A stretch of 64,000 bases of DNA, taken from assembly GCF_011602485.2 (NCBI RefSeq), contig NZ_CP050022.2, positions 682,001-746,000 on the forward strand. Direction: 5' to 3'. The notes below the pieces were generated by a model, which saw nothing but the letters and a program-made list of their open reading frames with translations, did no database searches and had not been told where the DNA came from. A program made the translations under genes and the position numbers. Position 1 is the stretch's first letter; each line of letters starts with the position of its first letter. Of this stretch, positions 26,174-34,496 are shown piece by piece. The DNA is from Bradyrhizobium sp. 1(2017). GTDB lineage: Bacteria; Pseudomonadota; Alphaproteobacteria; Rhizobiales; Xanthobacteraceae.

Positions 26174-27124
26174 GTGTCACAGAAAACGCGTAAAAAGAGT
26201 ACTTCAGCGAGGGCTTCCCATAAGGAGGCCAAAAAAGTCGCCGCGGCCAGCCGTAGCGCATCCAAGGGTCGGACCGCGACGAAGGCGCCGGCTGCAAAGT
26301 CCTCGAAGAACAAAAGAAGCGCAATGCCTAACAAGTCTGCCAAACCGGCCGCGAAAGCGACCGTTGCCAAACCTGCTGCTGCCAAGGCTTCCCCTGCGAA
26401 GACTCACGCTGCCAAGCCCGCCCCGAAGGCTCCCGTTGCTGCTGCGCCTGCCAAGGCTCCCGTCGCTGCCAAGCCGGTCGTCAAGCCCGCTGCTGCGCCG
26501 AAGGTCGAGGAAAAGAAGGTCGTGACCCAGCGTCAGGGCTTCAAGGCCAACGAATTCGTCGTTTATCCCGCTCACGGCGTCGGCCAGATCCTGGCCATCG
26601 AGGAGCAGGAGATCGCCGGTGCCAAGCTCGAGCTGTTCGTCATCAACTTCATCAAGGACAAGATGACGCTGCGCGTTCCGACCGCCAAGGTCGCCAATGT
26701 CGGCATGCGCAAGCTGTCCGATCCGGCGCTGGTGAAGAAGGCGCTGGAGACGCTCAAGGGCCGCGCCCGCGTCAAGCGCACCATGTGGTCGCGCCGCGCC
26801 CAGGAATACGAAGCGAAGATCAATTCGGGTGACATCGTCGCGATCGCGGAAGTCGTGCGCGACCTCTACCGCTCGGAGTCGCAGCCGGAGCAGTCCTACT
26901 CCGAACGCCAGCTCTATGAAGCGGCGCTCGACCGCCTCTCCCGCGAGATCGCGGTGGTGCAGCACTCGACCGAGACCGAAGCGGTCAAGGAGATCGAGGC
27001 CCAACTCGCCAAGAGCCCGCGCCGCAACGCCAAGGCGGAAGCCGCCGAGGGCGACACGGATGCCGAGGGCGATGCCGACGACAGCGATGGCGACGACACC
27101 ACCGTCGCCGACGAGGCCGCGTAA
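26174..27124 (+). CDS. carD: CarD family transcriptional regulator with long Lys/Ala-rich N-terminus
   Basis: A CarD-type global regulator that binds RNA polymerase beta through its RNAP-interaction domain and stabilises open complexes. The conserved core is FKANEFVVYPAHGVGQILAI, with IKDKMTLRVP and a helical DNA-binding part (RRAQEYEAKINSGD). The start is uncertain: a GTG at 26174 gives about 316 residues with a continuous Lys/Ala/Pro-rich tail of some 110 residues, while an ATG at 26324 gives 266 residues. I prefer 26174 because the Lys/Ala bias is continuous from there. The C-terminus is Asp/Glu-rich. A strong terminator follows the stop. Confidence 0.88.
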   Translation: MSQKTRKKSTSARASHKEAKKVAAASRSASKGRTATKAPAAKSSKNKRSAMPNKSAKPAAKATVAKPAAAKASPAKTHAAKPAPKAPVAAAPAKAPVAAKPVVKPAAAPKVEEKKVVTQRQGFKANEFVVYPAHGVGQILAIEEQEIAGAKLELFVINFIKDKMTLRVPTAKVANVGMRKLSDPALVKKALETLKGRARVKRTMWSRRAQEYEAKINSGDIVAIAEVVRDLYRSESQPEQSYSERQLYEAALDRLSREIAVVQHSTETEAVKEIEAQLAKSPRRNAKAEAAEGDTDAEGDADDSDGDDTTVADEAA

Positions 27125-27152
27125 GCGTCTCGCGCGTCGATCGCAACAGTTC

Positions 27153-27186
27153 AAAAGCCCGGCCGTTCGGCCGGGCTTTTTTGTTT
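27153..27186 (+). terminator. Rho-independent terminator of carD
   Basis: Stem AAAAGCCCGGCCG / CGGCCGGGCTTTT with a two-base TT loop, followed by TTGTTT. It is located 29 bases past the carD stop. Confidence 0.92.
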
Positions 27187-27205
27187 GAGTGGAGATCTTG
27201 CCAAG

Positions 27206-27321
27206 CTGTCGTCCTGGCGAAAGCCAGGACCCATAACCACAGGGTTGAGTTGCTGCGACGGCACGGAGTTACAGTCTTCGCCCAGCTGCGCCCTGTGGTT
27301 ATGGGTCCTACCAGGACGACG
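27206..27321. repeat. Bipartite palindromic repeat, family 1, with decayed right arm
   Basis: The left arm is intact (CTGTCGTCCTGGCGAAAGCC, AGGACCCATAACC). The right arm reads GGTTATGGGTCCTACCAGGACGACG and has lost its hairpin loop and half a stem, so it can no longer fold like the others. A short related arm lies at 27352-27392. Confidence 0.8.
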
Positions 27322-27351
27322 AGCGCGTGAACCGTGACCCCAACAAGCTCA

Positions 27352-27392
27352 GTGTCGTCCCGGGCTCGCGCGTTGAGCGCCCCCGGACGACA
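27352..27392. repeat. Single-arm family 1-like repeat
   Basis: GTGTCGTCCCGGGCTCGCGC, then GAGCGCCCCCGGACGACAG: a hairpin arm with a divergent loop. It stands two bases from the 3' end of the regR gene on the opposite strand and may serve as its terminator. Confidence 0.6.
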
Positions 27393-27393
27393 G

Positions 27394-27927
27394 TCACTTC
27401 ACCGGTCGCTTCTCGAGCTTCCGTGCCAGCGTGCGCCGGTGCATCCCGAGCCTTCGTGCCGCTTCAGAGATGTTGAAATCAGTCTCGATCAAGGTCTGGT
27501 GGATGCGCTCCCATTCCAGGGTCTTGATCGAGGTCGGCCTCGTGTCGAGCGCGACCTCGGCGTTGCCCTCGGCCCTGTTGAAGGCGGCTTCGATATCGTC
27601 GGTGTTCGACGGCTTTGCCAGATAGTGGCAGGCGCCCAGCTTGATGGCCTCGACGGCGGTGGAGATGCTGGCAAAGCCGGTGAGCACCACGATCAGCATG
27701 TCGGGATCATGCGTGTGCAGGAGCTCGACGCAGGCGAGCCCCGAGGCGCCGCCGAGCTTGAGGTCGACCACGGCATGGCCGAAGGAGCGATCCTCCAGCA
27801 CGTGCCGCACCTCCTCGATCGAGGCAGCCAGCACGACCTCGTAGCCGCGGCGCTCGAACGAGCGCTTGAGCGTGCGGGCGAAGCCGGCATCGTCCTCGAC
27901 GACGATGAGCGAGCGGTCAGGCGTCAA
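27394..27927 (-). CDS. regR: Response regulator RegR (RegA/PrrA/ActR family)
   Basis: A 177-residue two-domain regulator that activates redox-responsive genes, including nitrogen fixation and respiration genes in rhizobia. The receiver domain (1-120) has acidic residues E11-D12-D13, the phosphoacceptor D55 (AVVDLKLGG) and a late LAKPSNTDD lysine. The C-terminal Fis-like helix-turn-helix (NISEAARRLGMHRRTLARKL) is near-invariant in this family. The gene overlaps the 3' end of regS by 11 bases, so the pair is cotranscribed and translationally coupled. Its likely partner is the neighbouring RegS kinase. Confidence 0.95.
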   Translation of the reverse strand: MTPDRSLIVVEDDAGFARTLKRSFERRGYEVVLAASIEEVRHVLEDRSFGHAVVDLKLGGASGLACVELLHTHDPDMLIVVLTGFASISTAVEAIKLGACHYLAKPSNTDDIEAAFNRAEGNAEVALDTRPTSIKTLEWERIHQTLIETDFNISEAARRLGMHRRTLARKLEKRPVK

Positions 27928-29320
27928 AATTCCCTCCGATCGCCAGCGTTGCGAGCGGCAGCGTGAGGCGGACGGTGGCGCCGCGCTTCCTGTGGTTCTC
28001 GGCGGTCACGCCGCCCCCCAGCTTGCGCACCACGTTCACCACCAGGAACAGGCCTAGCCCGCCGCCGGTTCGGCCCTTGCTCGACTGATAGGGCTTTCCG
28101 AGCTGCGCCAGCATTTCCGGCGCGAAGCCCGGGCCGCGGTCGCTGATCGCTAGCACGAGATTGTCGCCCTCGCGCTCGGCGACCAGCTCGACCCAGTCGC
28201 GCGAGACCTCGTAGGCGTTGTCGAGCACGTTGAAGATCACCTGCTTCAGCGCGATGTCGGAGACGATCGCGACGTCCTCGCCGAAGGTGTTGACGAAGTA
28301 GAGCGTGCGCGCCGAGCGCGCGTCGCACCACTCCTCCACCAGCGCGGTGACGAAGGCCGTCACCGTCGTCGGCGAGGAGCCTTCGCCGCGCGCTTCGCCC
28401 GCCGATACCAGGATGCCCGTCACGATCGACTTGCAGCGCTGCAGCGAGGTTTCCATTTCCGCGAGGTCTTCGGCAAGCTCCTGATCGGCGGCGAGATCGG
28501 GCATGCGGCGCCAGTCGCTGAGGATCACCGACAGCGAGGCCAGCGGCGTGCCGAGCTCATGTGCTGCGCCGGAGGCGAGCAGGCCCATGCGCACGATGTG
28601 GTCCTGCTCGGCCGCATGCTGGCGCAGCGCCGCCAGGTGCGCGTCGCGCTCGCGCAAATTCCTGTTGATGCGGGTGACGAACACCACGAGCAGCACGGCG
28701 TTGAGGACGAAGCCCAGGAGCATGCCGGCGACGGTGAGCGTATAGGTCTCGCTCAACGGGTTCGGCGGCAGCTCGAGCGGGCGATACGCCAGGGTCAGCC
28801 AGACAAAACTCGCGCAGGTCAGCGCGACCAGTGACCAGGTCGAGCGCGCGTCGAGCAGCACGGCCCCGAGCGTCACCTGAAGCAGGAACAGCGAGGTGAA
28901 GGGGTTGGTGGCGCCGCCGGAGAGGTAGAGCTGCGCGGTCAGCGCGGCGACGTCGAGCATCAAGGCGACCAGGAGCTCGTTGTTTGTGATCGCGGCGCGA
29001 TGGCGCACCCAGATCAGGCTGGAGACGTTGAGCAGCACCAGCGCGCCGATCACCGCGCCCATCCGCTCCAGCGGCAGGGGAATGCCGAGGCCAAAATGCA
29101 CGCCGCCGATGGTCACGATCTGGCCGACCACCGCCGTCCAGCGCAGCTGGATCAGCAGCGCCATGTTCTTGCGGTTGGTCTCGTCGTCGGTCGGAGCCGT
29201 GCCGAGCAGCCCACCGCGCGCGTCGGCCTGCGATTGCAGCGTGACGGCGAACGCGTCACGCGCAAGCGTTTGGGAAAGTCCCTTCCCGTCGTCAGGTCGG
29301 CTCGACGATCGTTCCAGCAT
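27917..29320 (-). CDS. regS: Redox-sensing histidine kinase RegS (RegB/PrrB/ActS family)
   Basis: A 467-residue kinase (start ATG at 29320; an upstream frame to 29347 adds nine residues). About six membrane segments lie between 55 and 215. The GGATNPF motif at 135-141 is the quinone-binding motif of RegB. The phosphoacceptor is H254 in AAHELGTPLASL. C296 in QRCKSIV is likely the redox-sensitive cysteine site (RegB C265 lies 40 residues after its His; here 42). The C-terminus has the usual ATP-binding boxes (NVLDNAYE, ISDRGPGF, GGGLGLFL). The start overlaps the 3' end of surf1 by 29 bases. It lies in the cyo-surf1-regSR gene line, matching a sensor of quinone redox state. Confidence 0.93.
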   Translation of the reverse strand: MLERSSSRPDDGKGLSQTLARDAFAVTLQSQADARGGLLGTAPTDDETNRKNMALLIQLRWTAVVGQIVTIGGVHFGLGIPLPLERMGAVIGALVLLNVSSLIWVRHRAAITNNELLVALMLDVAALTAQLYLSGGATNPFTSLFLLQVTLGAVLLDARSTWSLVALTCASFVWLTLAYRPLELPPNPLSETYTLTVAGMLLGFVLNAVLLVVFVTRINRNLRERDAHLAALRQHAAEQDHIVRMGLLASGAAHELGTPLASLSVILSDWRRMPDLAADQELAEDLAEMETSLQRCKSIVTGILVSAGEARGEGSSPTTVTAFVTALVEEWCDARSARTLYFVNTFGEDVAIVSDIALKQVIFNVLDNAYEVSRDWVELVAEREGDNLVLAISDRGPGFAPEMLAQLGKPYQSSKGRTGGGLGLFLVVNVVRKLGGGVTAENHRKRGATVRLTLPLATLAIGGNFDA

Positions 29321-30143
29321 CTGATCCCGTCCTGCGGGCAGCAGCATCCGCGCCGCCGGCCGGTTCGTGGACGAAGCGCTTGCGGCGGAACAGCCCGCCG
29401 CCGAATGTGACGAAAAGTTTACCGGCCAGCATGAAGGCCAGGGCGAACCACGTCAGCGCGTAGATCAGGTGGTTATTGGGAAAGCGGATCACGGTCAATC
29501 CGCCGATCGGACCGCCGGCAATTTGTGATCCGGCATCGGCATCCACGAAGAAGGGCGCGGCCTCGTGGAGACCGCGTGCCGCCGCGATCGCGGCGACATC
29601 CCGTGAGTACCAGCGGTTGTGCTGCGGCACGTTGGTCCGGAGGAATCCGCCATTGGGCTCGCTGATGCGAAGGAGGCCGGTGATCTCCACCTTGCCGTCC
29701 GGATTGCCGCCTCGGCGCGTCGATGCGTCGCGCCGCTCCGACGGCACGAAGCCGCGATTGACCAGGATCTGCGTGCCGTCGTCGCGCTGAAGCGGCGTCA
29801 GCACCCAATAGCCCGGGCCTTCCTCGGTGACGGCCTGCACCAGCGTCTCGCGATCGTGCAGGAAGTGGCCGGCGACGCTGACATGCCGGTATTCGTCGTT
29901 CGCGGTCGAGACCGCAGGCCACGCCTCGGGCGAGGGGATCGGCACTGCCGGCGCATGAACGCGCTGCTCGACGCGGTCGATCAGCGCCAGCTTCCAGGCG
30001 CGGCGCTCGATCTGCCAGACGCCGAGGGCGATCAAGAGGACGAAGGCCGTGAGCGAGAGGACCGTGAGCCACAAGGGCGGCGTCCGCGCGGCTTTGCCGC
30101 GTGTTTCGCCTGCCTTGCCTGTCCCGGTCCTGATCTCGCTCAC
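29292..30143 (-). CDS. SURF1 family cytochrome oxidase biogenesis protein
   Basis: A 283-residue protein with two membrane segments, one N-terminal (about 25-47, LTVLSLTAFVLLIALGVWQI with WQ and ER motifs) and one C-terminal (about 235-252). SURF1 inserts haem a into haem-copper oxidases; here the partner is likely the cyoABCD-coded oxidase upstream. The family signature GVWQIERRAWKL follows, and RGFVP with a late HLIYALTWFALA is present. The start GTG at 30143 overlaps the cyoD stop (GTGA), giving tight coupling. A 20-residue longer frame starts inside cyoD and is not believable. Confidence 0.93.
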   Translation of the reverse strand: MSEIRTGTGKAGETRGKAARTPPLWLTVLSLTAFVLLIALGVWQIERRAWKLALIDRVEQRVHAPAVPIPSPEAWPAVSTANDEYRHVSVAGHFLHDRETLVQAVTEEGPGYWVLTPLQRDDGTQILVNRGFVPSERRDASTRRGGNPDGKVEITGLLRISEPNGGFLRTNVPQHNRWYSRDVAAIAAARGLHEAAPFFVDADAGSQIAGGPIGGLTVIRFPNNHLIYALTWFALAFMLAGKLFVTFGGGLFRRKRFVHEPAGGADAAARRTGSDAGTIVEPT

Positions 30144-30520
30144 TTCATCCCGCTCATCTGGTGCATCGGCATCATGTTGGTGTTGAGGTGGTTCATCACC
30201 CACAGCGAGCCGGACAGCGCGATCACCACCATGACGATGGTGAAGATCAGCGCCATCATGCTCCAGCCGTTCTCGGACGTCGTGTTCATGTGCAGGAAGT
30301 ATATCATGTGCACGACGATCTGCGCGACCGCGAAGGCCATGATGACGAGCGCGGTGATCTGCTTGCTCGGCAGCGTCCCGCTCATCACCAGCCAGAACGG
30401 GATCGCGGTCAGCACGACCGAGAGTACGAAACCCAGCACATAGGTCGAGAACGTGCCGTGAGCGTGGCTGTCGCCGTGGTGATGGTCGTCCGCATGGGCG
30501 GCATGAGTATCGGTGTTCAT
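30140..30520 (-). CDS. cyoD: Cytochrome o ubiquinol oxidase subunit IV
   Basis: A 126-residue small subunit with three hydrophobic helices (about 26-46, 53-75 and 85-105) and a His-rich N-terminus (HAAHADDHHHGDSHAHG) common in CyoD. Helix two carries the conserved QIVVHMIYFLHM. It helps assemble or stabilise the CuB site of subunit I. The ATG at 30520 overlaps the cyoC stop by four bases (ATGA). The tail is Met-rich (NTNMMPMHQMSGMK). It is fourth in the cyoABCD operon and followed by surf1. Confidence 0.95.
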   Translation of the reverse strand: MNTDTHAAHADDHHHGDSHAHGTFSTYVLGFVLSVVLTAIPFWLVMSGTLPSKQITALVIMAFAVAQIVVHMIYFLHMNTTSENGWSMMALIFTIVMVVIALSGSLWVMNHLNTNMMPMHQMSGMK

Positions 30521-31146
30521 CGCAGAACTCCCAGGAGATAGACGAAGGTGAAGACGCCGATCCAGACCACGTCGAGGAAGTGCCAGAACATCGACAGGCA
30601 CATCAAACGGCGGCGGTTGGCCTCGATCAGGCCGAACTTCTGGACCTGCACCATCAGGGTCACCAGCCAGATCAGGCCGCAGGAGACGTGCAGGCCGTGG
30701 GTGCCGACCAGGGTGAAGAACGCCGACAGGAAGGCGCTGCGCTGGGGCGTGGCACCTTCATGGATCATGTGGGCGAACTCAGTGAGCTCGATGCCGATGA
30801 AGGCGAGGCCGAACAGGCCGGTGATCGCCAGCCACATCTGCGTCTGCGCGACCTTGTTCTGCTGCATCGTGAGCATCGCAAAGCCGTAGGTGATCGACGA
30901 CAGCAGCAGCATCGAGGTGTTCACCGCGACCAGGTTCAGGTCGAACAGGTCCTTTGGCGCGGGGCCGGCGGCGTAGTTGCCGCCGAGCACGCCGAAGGTG
31001 GCGAACAGGATCGCGAAGATGAGGCAGTCGCTCATCAGGTAGATCCAGAAGCCGAGCGAGGTGCTGTAGCCTTCCGGATGCGGATGCTCGTCGGCGAGGT
31101 AGAACATCGGCTCGCCGGTTTGCGCGGGATTGACGGAAACAGTCAT
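30517..31146 (-). CDS. cyoC: Cytochrome o ubiquinol oxidase subunit III
   Basis: A 209-residue inner-membrane protein with five predicted helices. Family blocks include LGFWIYLMSDCLIFAILFA, ITYGFAMLTMQQNK, HMIHEGATPQRSAFLSAFFT and LVGTHGLHVSCGLIW. It is a structural subunit of the bo-type quinol oxidase. The ATG at 31146 follows the cyoB stop directly, and its own stop overlaps cyoD. Length and order are standard for cyoABCD. Confidence 0.97.
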   Translation of the reverse strand: MTVSVNPAQTGEPMFYLADEHPHPEGYSTSLGFWIYLMSDCLIFAILFATFGVLGGNYAAGPAPKDLFDLNLVAVNTSMLLLSSITYGFAMLTMQQNKVAQTQMWLAITGLFGLAFIGIELTEFAHMIHEGATPQRSAFLSAFFTLVGTHGLHVSCGLIWLVTLMVQVQKFGLIEANRRRLMCLSMFWHFLDVVWIGVFTFVYLLGVLR

Positions 31147-33144
31147 TTACTTGGCTCCGGCGAGCAGCTTGGTGCGCGCGTCCTCGGTCCGGATGACGTC
31201 TTCAGCCGGAATGTCGAAGTCGCGGTGATAGTTGAAGGTGTGGCCGATACCGACGACGAGCATCGCGATGAAGCTCACGGCGGCCAGCCACCAGATGTAC
31301 CAGATCAGGCCGAATCCCATCGCGGTGGCGAGGCCGGCGAGGATGACGCCGGTGCCGGTGCTGCTGGGCATGTGGATCGGCCTGAACCCGGTGAGCGGCC
31401 GCTGGTAGCCGCGCTTCTTCATGTCCCACCACGCGTCATTGTCGTGGACGACGGGGGTGAAGGCGAAGTTGTAGTCCGGCGGCGGCGAGGAGGTCGCCCA
31501 TTCCAGCGTGCGTCCATCCCAGGGATCGCCGGTGACGTCCTTGAGCTGCTCGCGCTTGAGGAGGCTGACCGCGAACTGCATCAGCATCGAGAGGATGCCG
31601 ATGAAGACGAAGACGGCTCCGATCGCGGCGATGACGAACCAGATCTGCAAGGACGGATCGTCAAACACGCGCAGGCGACGGGTCACGCCCATCAGGCCGA
31701 GCACGTAGAGCGGCATGAAGGCGAGGTAGAAGCCGGTGACCCAGAACCAGAACGACATCTTGCCCCAGAACGGATCCAGCTTGAAGCCGAACGCCTTCGG
31801 GAACCAGTAGTTGATGCCGGCGAAGGCGCCGAACACCACGCCGCCGATGATCACGTTGTGGAAGTGTGCGATCAGGAACAGGCTGTTGTGCAGCACGAAG
31901 TCGGCCGGCGGCACCGCGAGCAGCACGCCGGTCATGCCGCCGACCACGAAGGTCAGCATGAAGGCGATGGTCCACATCATCGGCAGTTCGTAGCGGATGC
32001 GGCCGCGATACATCGTGAACAGCCAGTTGAACATCTTCGCGCCCGTTGGGATCGAGATGATCATCGTGGTGATGCCGAAGAACGAGTTGACGCTGGCGCC
32101 CGAACCCATCGTGAAGAAGTGATGCAGCCAGACCAGGTAGGACAGGATGGTGATCACCACGGTGGCGTAGACCATCGAGGTATAGCCGAACAGCCGCTTG
32201 CCGGAGAAAGTCGAGGTGACCTCCGAGAAGATGCCGAAGGCCGGAAGAACCAGGATGTAGACTTCAGGGTGGCCCCAGATCCAGATCAGGTTCACGTACA
32301 TCATCGGGCTGCCGCCGAAATCGTTCGTGAAGAAGTTGGTGCCGACATAGCGGTCGAGCGACAGCAGCGCGAGCACGACGGTCAGGACGGGGAACGAGGC
32401 GACGATCAGGATGTTGGTGCAGAGCGAGGTCCAGGTGAACACCGGCATCTTCATCATGGTCATGCCGGGGCACCGCAGCTTGACGATGGTGCAGATCAGG
32501 TTGATGCCGGACAAGGTCGTGCCGACGCCGGCGACCTGTAGCGCCCATATGTAATAATCGACGCCGACGTCGGGACTGTAGCCGATGTTCGACAGCGGCG
32601 GATAAGCCAGCCAGCCGGTGCGCGCAAACTCGCCGATGAAGAGCGAAGCCATCACCAGCACTGCGCCGCCGACCGTCATCCAGAAGCTGAAATTGTTCAG
32701 GAACGGGAACGAGACGTCGCGGGCGCCGATCTGGAGCGGCACGACGTAGTTCATCAGGCCCGTGACCAGCGGCATCGCCACGAAGAAGATCATGATCACG
32801 CCGTGCGCGGTGAAGACCTGGTCGTAGTGATGGGCGTTGAGATAGCCTTCGGAGCCGTTGAAGGCGAGCATCTGCTGGCCGCGCATCATCAGCGCGTCGG
32901 CGAAGCCGCGCAGCAGCATCACGATGCCGAGGATCATGTACATGATGCCGATGCGCTTGTGGTCCACGGTGGTGAACCATTCGCGCCAGAGATAGCCCCA
33001 GAGGCGGAAATAGGTGAGGCCGCCGAGCAGTGCGGCGCCACCCAGCGCCACCACCGCGAAGGTGCCGACGACGATCGGCTCGTGCAGCGGCAGCGATTCG
33101 AAGCCGAGCCGGCCGAAGATGAGCTTGAGAAGATCAGGAGACAT
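31147..33144 (-). CDS. cyoB: Cytochrome o ubiquinol oxidase subunit I
   Basis: A 665-residue catalytic haem-copper oxidase subunit, with about 15 membrane helices. It reduces oxygen with ubiquinol and pumps protons. Family features: [16 protein letters not shown] near the low-spin haem region, the Cu B region [16 protein letters not shown] with its His-Glu-Tyr, then [11 protein letters not shown] with the histidine pair, and [14 protein letters not shown] take the ATG at 33144, which gives the conserved CyoB start ([11 protein letters not shown]); the longer frame runs back into cyoA. The cyoA stop is 11 bases upstream of its start. Confidence 0.97.
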   Translation of the reverse strand: MSPDLLKLIFGRLGFESLPLHEPIVVGTFAVVALGGAALLGGLTYFRLWGYLWREWFTTVDHKRIGIMYMILGIVMLLRGFADALMMRGQQMLAFNGSEGYLNAHHYDQVFTAHGVIMIFFVAMPLVTGLMNYVVPLQIGARDVSFPFLNNFSFWMTVGGAVLVMASLFIGEFARTGWLAYPPLSNIGYSPDVGVDYYIWALQVAGVGTTLSGINLICTIVKLRCPGMTMMKMPVFTWTSLCTNILIVASFPVLTVVLALLSLDRYVGTNFFTNDFGGSPMMYVNLIWIWGHPEVYILVLPAFGIFSEVTSTFSGKRLFGYTSMVYATVVITILSYLVWLHHFFTMGSGASVNSFFGITTMIISIPTGAKMFNWLFTMYRGRIRYELPMMWTIAFMLTFVVGGMTGVLLAVPPADFVLHNSLFLIAHFHNVIIGGVVFGAFAGINYWFPKAFGFKLDPFWGKMSFWFWVTGFYLAFMPLYVLGLMGVTRRLRVFDDPSLQIWFVIAAIGAVFVFIGILSMLMQFAVSLLKREQLKDVTGDPWDGRTLEWATSSPPPDYNFAFTPVVHDNDAWWDMKKRGYQRPLTGFRPIHMPSSTGTGVILAGLATAMGFGLIWYIWWLAAVSFIAMLVVGIGHTFNYHRDFDIPAEDVIRTEDARTKLLAGAK

Positions 33145-33155
33145 GCGGGATCTCT

Positions 33156-34316
33156 TTAGGAATTTGATTTCGGACGCTGTCCGAGGAAGAAGGACGAGGA
33201 CTTCAGCGGCGTGAACGACGGCCGCTTGAGCCCGGCGCCGAGCAGCGGCGCGGTGTCGGTGGGAGCCGCGATGGATGCGGTGGTCTTGCCCTGCGGCGCA
33301 TCCGGCGTGCAGGTGCCGGCGACGAAGCTCGGCTCCGGTCCAAGCACGGTGCCGCGGCGGGCGTACTTGTCGTAGGCCAGCGGCAGCGTGTTGTTCAGGC
33401 CCTGATGGCCGGCGCCGCCCTTGGCGTCGATTGCCATCATCTCGCTCTGGCACATCTTGCCGGTCTCGACGCACATGTTGAGGATCAGGCGGTAGAGATC
33501 GGCATCGACGGTGCCCCAGCGGCGCACCGGCTCGTTCTGGCTGGGCTTTTCGAGCTGGAGATATTCGGCGCGGCCAAGCGAGCCGCCGGCGGATTTGGCG
33601 CCGGCGATCCAGGCGTCAAAGCCCTTCTCGTCGAGGCCCTGGAACTTGAAGTGCATGCCGGAGAAGCCGGCGCCGCTGTAGTTCGCCGAGAAGCCCTTAT
33701 AGGTGCCGGCGTGGTTGACGACGGCGTGAAGCTTGGTCTCCATGCCCGGCATCGCATAGATCTGGCCGGCGAGCGCGGGGATGTAGAACGAGTTCATCAC
33801 CGAGGACGCCGTGATGCGGAACGTGATCGGGCGGTCGACCGGTGCTGCGAGCTCATTGACGGTGGCGATGCCGTAGTCCGGATAGATGAAGAGCCACTTC
33901 CAGTCGAGGGCGACGACGTCGACCTCGAGCGGAGCCCCGGACTGGTCCATGGCGCGCTCGGCGTGGATGCGGCCGAGCTTGCGGTAGGGATCGAGCAGAT
34001 GGGTGCCCATCCAGGTCAGCGCGCCCAGGCAGACGATGATCAGCAGCGGCGCCGACCAGATCACCAGCTCGAGCTTGGTCGAGTGATCCCAATCCGGCTC
34101 GTAGCGGGCCTCGCTGTTGGACTGGCGATACCGCCAGGCGAACAGCACCGTCAGCGCCATCACGGGAACGACGATCAGGAGCATCAGGACGGTGGAGATG
34201 ATGACGAGGTCGCGCTGTTGCGCTGCGATATCACCGGCTGGCGCCAGCACGACGTAGTCGCAACCGCTGAGTGCGGCAGCCAGAGGTAGTAGCGCCAGGA
34301 TCTTGAGACGAGACAC
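33156..34316 (-). CDS. cyoA: Cytochrome o ubiquinol oxidase subunit II (lipoprotein)
   Basis: A 386-residue periplasm-facing subunit, GTG start. The lipobox LSGC (cysteine at residue 19) marks a lipoprotein. Two membrane helices follow (about 39-62 and 82-104), then a cupredoxin domain ([53 protein letters not shown]) lacking the CuA ligands, as expected for a quinol rather than cytochrome c oxidase. The C-terminus beyond about 340 is a low-complexity extension. It is the first gene of the cyo operon, its promoter region being shared with the divergent MFS gene. Confidence 0.96.
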   Translation of the reverse strand: MSRLKILALLPLAAALSGCDYVVLAPAGDIAAQQRDLVIISTVLMLLIVVPVMALTVLFAWRYRQSNSEARYEPDWDHSTKLELVIWSAPLLIIVCLGALTWMGTHLLDPYRKLGRIHAERAMDQSGAPLEVDVVALDWKWLFIYPDYGIATVNELAAPVDRPITFRITASSVMNSFYIPALAGQIYAMPGMETKLHAVVNHAGTYKGFSANYSGAGFSGMHFKFQGLDEKGFDAWIAGAKSAGGSLGRAEYLQLEKPSQNEPVRRWGTVDADLYRLILNMCVETGKMCQSEMMAIDAKGGAGHQGLNNTLPLAYDKYARRGTVLGPEPSFVAGTCTPDAPQGKTTASIAAPTDTAPLLGAGLKRPSFTPLKSSSFFLGQRPKSNS

Positions 34317-34382
34317 GGGCCGAGCCTTATGGGAAGAGTTTCCTTTGCGGGGCCAACGGGTAGCTGCGACGCAGCAATCAGG

Positions 34383-34405
34383 ACATTGGACAATTTGTCC
34401 AATGT
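34383..34405. promoter_or_regulatory. Perfect 23-bp palindromic operator candidate between cyoA and MFS gene
   Basis: Half-site ACATTGGACAA, one central T, then its exact reverse complement TTGTCCAATGT. It lies 66 bases upstream of cyoA and 91 bases upstream of the MFS start, in the divergent promoter region. The size and symmetry fit a dimeric repressor or activator site. No regulator gene adjoins. Confidence 0.65.
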
Positions 34406-34496
34406 TGCAGTGCGGGATGTTGGGTCAGACAGAGGCAGATTGCCTGGCGTCCGCCGGGCGGTCGGCTTTGGTTTTCAGGACGTTAAGGGCGCACGA

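Noticed and set aside
30580..32541. 653-codon plus-strand open frame opposite cyoB-cyoC
   Set aside because: It is antisense to the clear cyoB and cyoC genes. Its composition is the His/Gln/Glu/Asp/Arg bias typical of frames opposite high-G+C genes.
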